Assembly (NCBI GenBank): GCA_009493725.1
Contig: VOGB01000012.1
Span: forward strand, 1-11,360
From: Pseudoramibacter fermentans
GTDB taxonomy: Bacteria > Bacillota > Clostridia > Eubacteriales > Eubacteriaceae
Length of the DNA: 11,360 nucleotides
Reading direction: 5' to 3'
The position numbers and the translations under genes are program-made. Positions 6,485 through 11,360 of this stretch are shown here, piece by piece. A model generated the notes under the pieces. The model did not search any database. It was not told the origin of the DNA and was given only the letters and a program-made list of their open reading frames with translations. How positions within the stretch are numbered: position 1 is the first letter of the stretch; the number at the start of each line of letters is the position of its first letter.

Positions 6485-8278
6485 ATGCGTATTAATCATG
6501 TATGGATTTCAGGATATCGGAATATCAAAAAAACTGATTTTGGAATAAACAATAAATTAATTTTAATAGGAGAAAATAACAGTGGTAAATCAAACGTTCT
6601 TAAAGCTATAACCTCTCCGTTATCTCCTGGAGGAGAGGGGTATTATACACAACCTATGACATTGCGAGATGTGAATGATGAAGAAAAAAATTCGTATTAT
6701 AAATACATTAAAGAAAATTTTGATCAACTTATGAAAGAAAATAGCGAAGTTATCGCACAAACTGAGTTCCTATCATATATTCCGAAGGTCAAAATTAGAC
6801 TTCAATTTGATGTTGATGATGATTCACGGTTTTATTTTGAAAAGTTAATCACCGAGGATACTGAGGGAAACATTGTTTATCAACTCGAATTTCAATATCA
6901 AATTGATGATCCTACAAAGTTACTAGATCATTTAAAAAATGTTAAAAGAATTGCTAGTAATGATGACGAAGAACTTTCTCGTATCCAAGTTAATCTCCTA
7001 CCAGAAGATTTATATAAATCACATCTTATTGTCCCTGGTAAAAATGATACAGTATCCTATGATCTATCAAAGAACCTTAAATATTACTCACTTATTGCAG
7101 AGAGAGACGGATTTTCAACAAGCCGCTCAAAAATGGGTTCATCAGCTATTATCAAACTATTGAATAGAAATATTGACGACCAAAGCAAGATCAGCATTGA
7201 ACAAGGATATAATACATTTTTTGATGAAGTTAAAGATTCAACTAAAATGGATGAAGTATTCAACTGGGCTAAATATGCATCAAATTACAAGAATGCTCAA
7301 GAATTTTTCGGCGAAATATCAATTCTTCCTAACATGCCTCCAATGAATTCGTTGCTTAACAGTGTACAGTTGGGTTATGCTGAAGAACCATTGGCACAAC
7401 AAGGATTGGGATACCGAAATTTAGTTTATCTATCGGCAATGGTAAACGCGCTCGAACGTGATGATGAAACACCATTTGCTGTTCTGTCAATCGAAGAACC
7501 TGAAGCACATCTTAGCAACGAAAATCAAAAATTACTGATAAGTTTCTTGAATTCAAGCTCAGAATCAGCAAATAACTTCCAATTAATGTATTCAACACAT
7601 AATACAAATTTTTTACCAAAACTGGCTCTTGAAAATGTTGTCATTATGAGTGAGGGAAAGGCCACATCTTTCAAAACGGAAATGAATGCTGAAGATTTAA
7701 ATTATCTAATCCGAAATCCAAATCTTGATGTGTACAAACTTTTCTTTTCAACCAATGTAATTCTAGTTGAAGGATTATCAGAAGAATTATTAATCAAGTC
7801 ATATCTCCAGTCAAAAAAAGATAGTCTCAATAATATTGAAGTGCTTTCGTTTCATAAGGGATTTTGTGCGATCATTAGACTTTGGTTAAAAATAAATATC
7901 AACAACCGCCGTAAATTAGCCGTTATAAGGGATTTTGACAATCAACCAAGGGCCAAGGGAAAAATTGAAAAATTAGCCCGAAAAAACAAGATTTCAATTA
8001 ACACTACAAATGGTTATACACTCGAAGATGATATTGTGAAAAATAATTTTGAAATACTACGACCTTTTTTTAAAAATCATTTAGATTGGCCTGATGATGT
8101 ATGTCAGGATAAACAGAAACTGGCTAAATATTGGGAAAATACAAGTGGAGCCAAAGGTGCCGCTATGGCAGAAATAAGCCTAGCAATAAATACTCCCGAG
8201 TTAGAAAACTTTAGGCTTCCTGAACATATTATGCAGGCCATTAATTTTTTTAAGGATACAACAAATGAAAATAACTAA
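6485..8278 (+). CDS. gajA: GajA: OLD-family ATPase-TOPRIM endonuclease of Gabija
   Basis: At 597 residues it has the length and order of GajA, the DNA-nicking subunit of Gabija. The N-terminal ABC-type ATPase half has Walker A GENNSGKS (29-36), a signature-like GLGYRN before the Walker B segment 'VLSIEEPEAH' (333-342), and a switch His in YSTHN. The C-terminal TOPRIM half has E429 and E433 in EGLSEE, D483 and D485 in RDFDNQ, a LEDD acidic cluster (513-516) and a likely catalytic Lys at K557 (SGAKG). Known GajA forms a tetramer, is restrained by nucleotide, and cleaves DNA when NTP/dNTP pools fall during phage replication. The gene overlaps gajB by 14 bp, supporting coupled translation. It is not simply a stand-alone OLD nuclease, because a UvrD-like gene follows directly. 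Confidence 0.9.
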   Translation: MRINHVWISGYRNIKKTDFGINNKLILIGENNSGKSNVLKAITSPLSPGGEGYYTQPMTLRDVNDEEKNSYYKYIKENFDQLMKENSEVIAQTEFLSYIPKVKIRLQFDVDDDSRFYFEKLITEDTEGNIVYQLEFQYQIDDPTKLLDHLKNVKRIASNDDEELSRIQVNLLPEDLYKSHLIVPGKNDTVSYDLSKNLKYYSLIAERDGFSTSRSKMGSSAIIKLLNRNIDDQSKISIEQGYNTFFDEVKDSTKMDEVFNWAKYASNYKNAQEFFGEISILPNMPPMNSLLNSVQLGYAEEPLAQQGLGYRNLVYLSAMVNALERDDETPFAVLSIEEPEAHLSNENQKLLISFLNSSSESANNFQLMYSTHNTNFLPKLALENVVIMSEGKATSFKTEMNAEDLNYLIRNPNLDVYKLFFSTNVILVEGLSEELLIKSYLQSKKDSLNNIEVLSFHKGFCAIIRLWLKININNRRKLAVIRDFDNQPRAKGKIEKLARKNKISINTTNGYTLEDDIVKNNFEILRPFFKNHLDWPDDVCQDKQKLAKYWENTSGAKGAAMAEISLAINTPELENFRLPEHIMQAINFFKDTTNENN

Positions 8279-9632
8279 TGCCGGTGCTGGAGCTGGTAAA
8301 ACAGCTAAATTAGCTGATCAGATATTAAATCGCTTTAATCAACTTTCATGCCCACACACTCATATATTTGTTATCGCTTACAGTAATTATGCGATTAGCG
8401 TAATTACCAATCGAATCAAGCAAAAACATGGTTCAATTCCAGACAATATTCATCTATCAACTATTCATTCTTTCCTTTGGAATTATATCATCAAACCATA
8501 CTATTTTTTGCTTTTTAAGCAACAGTTTACCGAAATCTCTAATCAGAATATTATTGATAAGCCCCAATATCGTGCAAAAAAGTTTTATGAAATGAGAAAT
8601 AATGGAATACTTCATGTTCAAGAATTTTCACGTGTATCCAAAAAAGTATTAGTTAAAAAAGCGCATGATACAAAAAAGGTTACAAAAAAAAGGAAGCATA
8701 TTTTATACAATCTTGGACAATTCATTGATTCAATATTTATTGATGAGTCACAAGATATGGATATGGATAGTGCCTCTTGTATTTCTGCTCTTGATGCATC
8801 AGGAATTGAGTGTTTTTTGGTAGGCGATGAAAATCAAGATCTACATTCAAGAGGAGGATTTTCATTCTTAATAAAAAAATATTTTAGTCAGGTTTGTGTG
8901 GATAGTGAAAACCATAGGTGTCCTCAAACACATGTGTTACTTGCCAATAGATTCTCAAAAGTTAAACAAATATCAACCACAGGAGAACTGGGTAACATTA
9001 AATATATACTTGAAACAAAGTGTAATGTTAACCAAATTGTTAAAGAGGTAGGTGATAGCCTTGTATTTATCAATAAATCGACTCATTCTCTTCGTGTCCA
9101 CAAAAAGAATCGAGAAAACATTAAACAATTAGAATATGTTATAAGAAAACTTCATTGTCAATCTCCGGGGTTCCAAGATATTTCATCTACTCCCTCAAAA
9201 AAATGGGCATTTGATGTAACACGCAAAATAGTAGACGAAGTTCGGAAAAAACAAAAAAGTCCCTCTGTCATTACAAATAATGTCATAAATCTAATGAACT
9301 TAAGTTATGATAAGCGAAAATATGCAGAACTAATACAAAGCATTAAATCTATAAGTTCACATTGCAAAGAAAACTTGAATTTTCCTCTTAATTCAATAGA
9401 GTCTGTTAAGGGAAATCAATGTAATGAATGTATTTTTTTTATATCAACAGATCTTTTTGCATATTTGATAGGAGAAAAGACTAAATCTAATGCGACAATG
9501 AACGCTTTGTATGTTGGACTAACAAGGTCAAAAAATTATCTGTTATTAATCTTTACCAAAGAGGTCACTGAAAAGTATAAAGTTGAATTTATTGAACAAA
9601 AGATGAGAGATCTGAATATTGAAAGATTTTGA
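8265..9632 (+). CDS. gajB: GajB: UvrD/Rep-like SF1 helicase of Gabija
   Basis: This is the second Gabija subunit, a superfamily 1A helicase-like ATPase that docks on GajA and helps it respond to DNA. In order: Walker A AGAGAGKT (6-13), the STIHSF segment, Walker B FIDESQD (158-164), motif III VGDENQDLHSRGG (186-198), NHRCP (216-220), and motif VI 'YVGLTRSK' with arginine finger R421. At 455 residues it is shorter than UvrD and close to known GajB proteins. Motif V reads SIESVKGNQ (377-385), where helicases usually have 'tIHkaKGlE', so two conserved positions differ (His to Glu, Glu to Gln). Translation starts inside gajA, with AAGGA 8 nt upstream of the ATG. Confidence 0.88.
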   Translation: MKITNAGAGAGKTAKLADQILNRFNQLSCPHTHIFVIAYSNYAISVITNRIKQKHGSIPDNIHLSTIHSFLWNYIIKPYYFLLFKQQFTEISNQNIIDKPQYRAKKFYEMRNNGILHVQEFSRVSKKVLVKKAHDTKKVTKKRKHILYNLGQFIDSIFIDESQDMDMDSASCISALDASGIECFLVGDENQDLHSRGGFSFLIKKYFSQVCVDSENHRCPQTHVLLANRFSKVKQISTTGELGNIKYILETKCNVNQIVKEVGDSLVFINKSTHSLRVHKKNRENIKQLEYVIRKLHCQSPGFQDISSTPSKKWAFDVTRKIVDEVRKKQKSPSVITNNVINLMNLSYDKRKYAELIQSIKSISSHCKENLNFPLNSIESVKGNQCNECIFFISTDLFAYLIGEKTKSNATMNALYVGLTRSKNYLLLIFTKEVTEKYKVEFIEQKMRDLNIERF

Positions 9633-9686
9633 ATAATTTATCATTAATCAATTTATTTAGATAAACTCCTAATAATAGAGTAGATT

Positions 9687-9727
9687 CAATAAGGGCTTTA
9701 GAATAATGTGCTTATTGGGATTCTAAA
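9687..9727 (+). ncRNA. Candidate pseudoknot in the leader of the Abi gene
   Basis: The 5' arm CAATAAG (9687-9693) pairs with CTTATTG (9711-9717), and TTTAGAAT (9697-9704) pairs with ATTCTAAA (9720-9727). The two helices are interleaved, as in an H-type pseudoknot, with linkers of 3, 6 and 2 nt. The 2-nt linker is tight for a 7-bp helix, so the pairings may instead be alternatives. A further 7-bp hairpin follows (TTTCAAT 9733-9739 with ATTGAAA 9756-9762). The non-coding interval 9633-9865 is unusually long for this compact island. AbiF-type proteins are reported to be accompanied by a structured non-coding RNA antitoxin, which makes this a reasonable site for one. Confidence 0.3.
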
Positions 9728-9865
9728 AACAGTTTCAATCACTATGATATATTCAATTGAAAGCCTACGAAAATGAATGCCATTAGGGAATTTAAAATTT
9801 ATAGTGTGTATTATATCAAAACTTAAATTTGGATTATTTGTATTTTACACAAAATGAGGTGCATC

Positions 9866-10972
9866 ATGAATGGAAAACAAAGACAGTTTAATTTAGGTGT
9901 GACAAAAGCTGGCAAAACAAACGTTGGGTTTGACAGGAAGTACACTAATCCTAGTAAAAGAGAAGATCAGCCTCATATTATGCACGCTCATCATGGTATT
10001 GTAATTGATGATAAAAAACAGGCAGTCAAAATTCTTCAAAGGGTACCATATGATTTACTAATATATCCAGGTTTAAAAATTTGGTATTCTAGGTCCCCAA
10101 ATGGAAACAAATTTATGCAAGGTACAACAATTGAAGAACTGTATGAGTTATATAAATTTGATTCCTTTATGAAAGGTAAAATACTAGAGGTAGTTCGATC
10201 ATTTGAAAATATGTTTTTAGGATCATTAGCATATCATTTTGAATACGAGTATCAAGAAGCAGCAAATAAAAGAGAACTTTTTCAAAAAAAAAGAGTTAGG
10301 AAGCATAATATGGGGTATTCAAAATCGGGTGAATCTAAAGGGGAAGGTAAGATCTTTTATAAAATGGTACCTCTATGGGATCAATTTTTTTCTGATAATT
10401 CAAATATAACAATTAATGATGAAATTGATATATGGAAATCTCTAAAAAGAAATAGATTTCTTAAGCGTATAAAACAAAAAAATGTCGAAAATGTTTACAA
10501 GGATCGGCTTAATGCAATAAGATTTGATACACGAGAAATTAATTTCATGAGACAAAATGTGGGATTTAAAAGTACAACTGTTCAGCAACAATGTATAGTA
10601 GATATTATTAGATTTTCTTGTGTTTCCAATACAATCTGGAGAAAAGATATAGGTGCAAAAGATTTTGAGTATTTATTAGACACTATTCGACAATTTAGGA
10701 ATGCTTCTGCGCATCCTGGATATATTTTAAACAAAGTGACGACTTGGAACGGACCCATTGAAAAATTACCCACAAAATTAAAGCTTACAGAAAATAGGGT
10801 ACCATTAAACATATTTATTAAAACCTTCGTTTATTTTCTTCCAAAAGATTTAATTAATTCTTTTACACTAGCAGTCAGACAAGAGTTGTTTTCATTAAAT
10901 TCTAAGAGAAAAATTGGGCCAAAACATTTAAAAAGATTGGAAGACATCATTGGTATCAAAATGATGAGTTGA
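9866..10972 (+). CDS. Abi_2 family (AbiD/AbiF-type) HEPN abortive-infection protein
   Basis: The start used is ATG 9866 (368 residues), which has GAGGTG (9856-9861) just upstream. An in-frame ATG at 9854 would add MRCI but has no ribosome binding site. The N-terminal half shows the Abi_2 pattern: a 'GIVIDDKKQAVKIL' helix, then 'FMQGTTIEELYELYKFD' and an 'EVVRSFENMFLGSLAYHF' helix. The C-terminal half has the HEPN RNase motif Rx4H in QFRNASAHPG, R282 to H287 when numbered from the upstream ATG. Proteins of this family arrest growth on phage infection, and AbiF-like members are considered relatives of the ancestors of Cas13. Cleavage of RNA is inferred from the HEPN motif. The gene has its own long leader, so it is probably regulated apart from Gabija. 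The 128 bp after it hold only short imperfect repeats before the terminator. Confidence 0.85.
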   Translation: MNGKQRQFNLGVTKAGKTNVGFDRKYTNPSKREDQPHIMHAHHGIVIDDKKQAVKILQRVPYDLLIYPGLKIWYSRSPNGNKFMQGTTIEELYELYKFDSFMKGKILEVVRSFENMFLGSLAYHFEYEYQEAANKRELFQKKRVRKHNMGYSKSGESKGEGKIFYKMVPLWDQFFSDNSNITINDEIDIWKSLKRNRFLKRIKQKNVENVYKDRLNAIRFDTREINFMRQNVGFKSTTVQQQCIVDIIRFSCVSNTIWRKDIGAKDFEYLLDTIRQFRNASAHPGYILNKVTTWNGPIEKLPTKLKLTENRVPLNIFIKTFVYFLPKDLINSFTLAVRQELFSLNSKRKIGPKHLKRLEDIIGIKMMS

Positions 10973-11101
10973 GACTCTTACAAGCTACTAAAAATATGTT
11001 ACTGACTGATCTTATAACTCAAAAAATATAAAATCATGTTGAATTATTAAAACGTTATTGAAATCAGGGAGTTTAAAGTTTTTTGTTTAATTTTTAATTA
11101 T

Positions 11102-11134
11102 AGGCCATTAGGGTATACCCTAGTGGCCTTTTTT
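11102..11134 (+). terminator. Strong terminator after the Abi gene
   Basis: A 28-bp near-perfect palindrome (11102-11129) has 14-nt arms AGGCCATTAGGGTA and TACCCTAGTGGCCT, mismatched at one position that forms a U-G wobble in RNA. It is followed by T-rich 11129-11134. It closes the defence cluster and insulates the resolvase gene. The T/A-rich stretch just before it may let it work in both directions. Confidence 0.85.
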
Positions 11135-11141
11135 GATTCTG

Positions 11142-11150
11142 TGCTATACT
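11142..11150 (+). promoter_or_regulatory. Extended -10 promoter of the resolvase gene
   Basis: TGCTATACT is a complete extended -10 element (TG, one base, TATACT). The -35 region falls inside the terminator palindrome and does not match consensus. The short GTTC-ATTA-GAAC hairpin at 11164-11175 lies between it and the gene. This stretch could also hold the recombinase's own binding site, but no repeated half-sites are clear. Confidence 0.4.
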
Positions 11151-11196
11151 AGGAATTACAAATGTTCATTAGAACTGTCCAAAAGGAGAACTGGAA

Positions 11197-11360
11197 ATGG
11201 CTAAAATCGGTTATGCGCGTGTGAGTTCCAAGGAGCAACATTTAGATCGACAGTTAGCGGCTTTAAAAGACGTTGATAAATTATTTACGGATAAATTAAG
11301 TGGGGCTAACACTAATCGATCGGCCAGAACTGCAAAAATTGCTGAGCATATATCGTGAGG
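11197..11360 (+). pseudogene. Serine recombinase (resolvase/invertase), frameshifted and cut by the window edge
   Basis: The start MAKIGYARVSSKEQ is the classic N-terminus of plasmid resolvases of the Pin/Tn3 resolvase group; the catalytic serine is S10 or S11 in YARVSS. AAGGAGA lies 8 nt before the ATG. The frame is normal through LSGANTNR (about residue 41), then reads SARTAKIAEHIS and stops at TGA 11356-11358. After ATCG is doubled at 11315-11322, the sequence continues correctly in another frame as RPELQKLLSIYRE, exactly the expected family continuation. Removing one ATCG restores the frame. Either the gene is inactivated or there is a sequencing error. An intact copy would resolve plasmid multimers or transposon cointegrates. 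The rest lies beyond the window. Confidence 0.85.

Noticed and set aside
6939..7163. 74-codon open frame inside gajA
   Set aside because: It is in another frame of a gene with a complete set of GajA motifs.
11102..11129. 28-bp palindrome as an attachment or resolution site
   Set aside because: It is followed directly by a T run and placed after a gene end, which fits a terminator; no second copy is present in the window.
1..11360. Avoidance of GGATG/CATCC across the window
   Set aside because: My hand count is about nine sites against roughly eleven expected for this base composition, so there is no clear depletion.
1..11360. CRISPR array, tRNA or rRNA genes, complete insertion sequence
   Set aside because: No regularly spaced repeats, no cloverleaf-like or rRNA sequence, and no transposase with terminal repeats were seen.

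Overview
The window looks like part of a low-GC Gram-positive plasmid, most likely from the Lactobacillales. It is AT-rich, has purine-rich Shine-Dalgarno sequences, and is bordered by two families common on lactobacilli plasmids: an LtrC/ArdC-type zinc-peptidase-like protein on the left and a Pin/resolvase-type serine recombinase on the right. Both border genes look broken. The LtrC-like gene has lost its 5' part. The resolvase carries a tandem 4-bp duplication that shifts it out of frame. All genes read on the + strand.

Layout. 1-136 is the open 3' end of a gene whose product resembles the C-terminus of a LacI-type regulator (weak call). 236-991 is the LtrC-like remnant, visibly richer in G+C than what follows. 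992-1343 is a regulatory gap with a promoter and an 11-bp inverted repeat. 1344-3104 encodes a full-length FokI-like type IIS endonuclease, closed by a strong terminator. 3247-5199 (TTG start) is its two-domain adenine methyltransferase with its own extended -10 promoter. 5240-6103 is a GIY-YIG nuclease-domain protein, probably co-transcribed with the methyltransferase. 6104-6484 is a gap with nothing recognisable. 6485-8278 and 8265-9632 are an overlapping GajA/GajB pair (Gabija). 9866-10972 is an Abi_2 (AbiD/AbiF-type) HEPN protein, preceded by about 230 bp of non-coding DNA in which complementary segments are interleaved as in an RNA pseudoknot. 11102-11134 is a strong terminator, and the resolvase begins at 11197.

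Functionally this is a compact defence island. The FokI-like pair would cut unmodified incoming DNA, probably at GGATG. The GIY-YIG protein may add a second nuclease activity. Gabija would act when phage replication changes nucleotide pools and DNA state. The HEPN protein would be a last-resort RNase acting by growth arrest. The parts are mostly known families. The least explained are the GIY-YIG partner, the leader of the Abi gene, and the tandem GGATG sites sitting in the methyltransferase leader.

All assignments come from reading the sequence and remembered family features. No database search, folding program or alignment was run.
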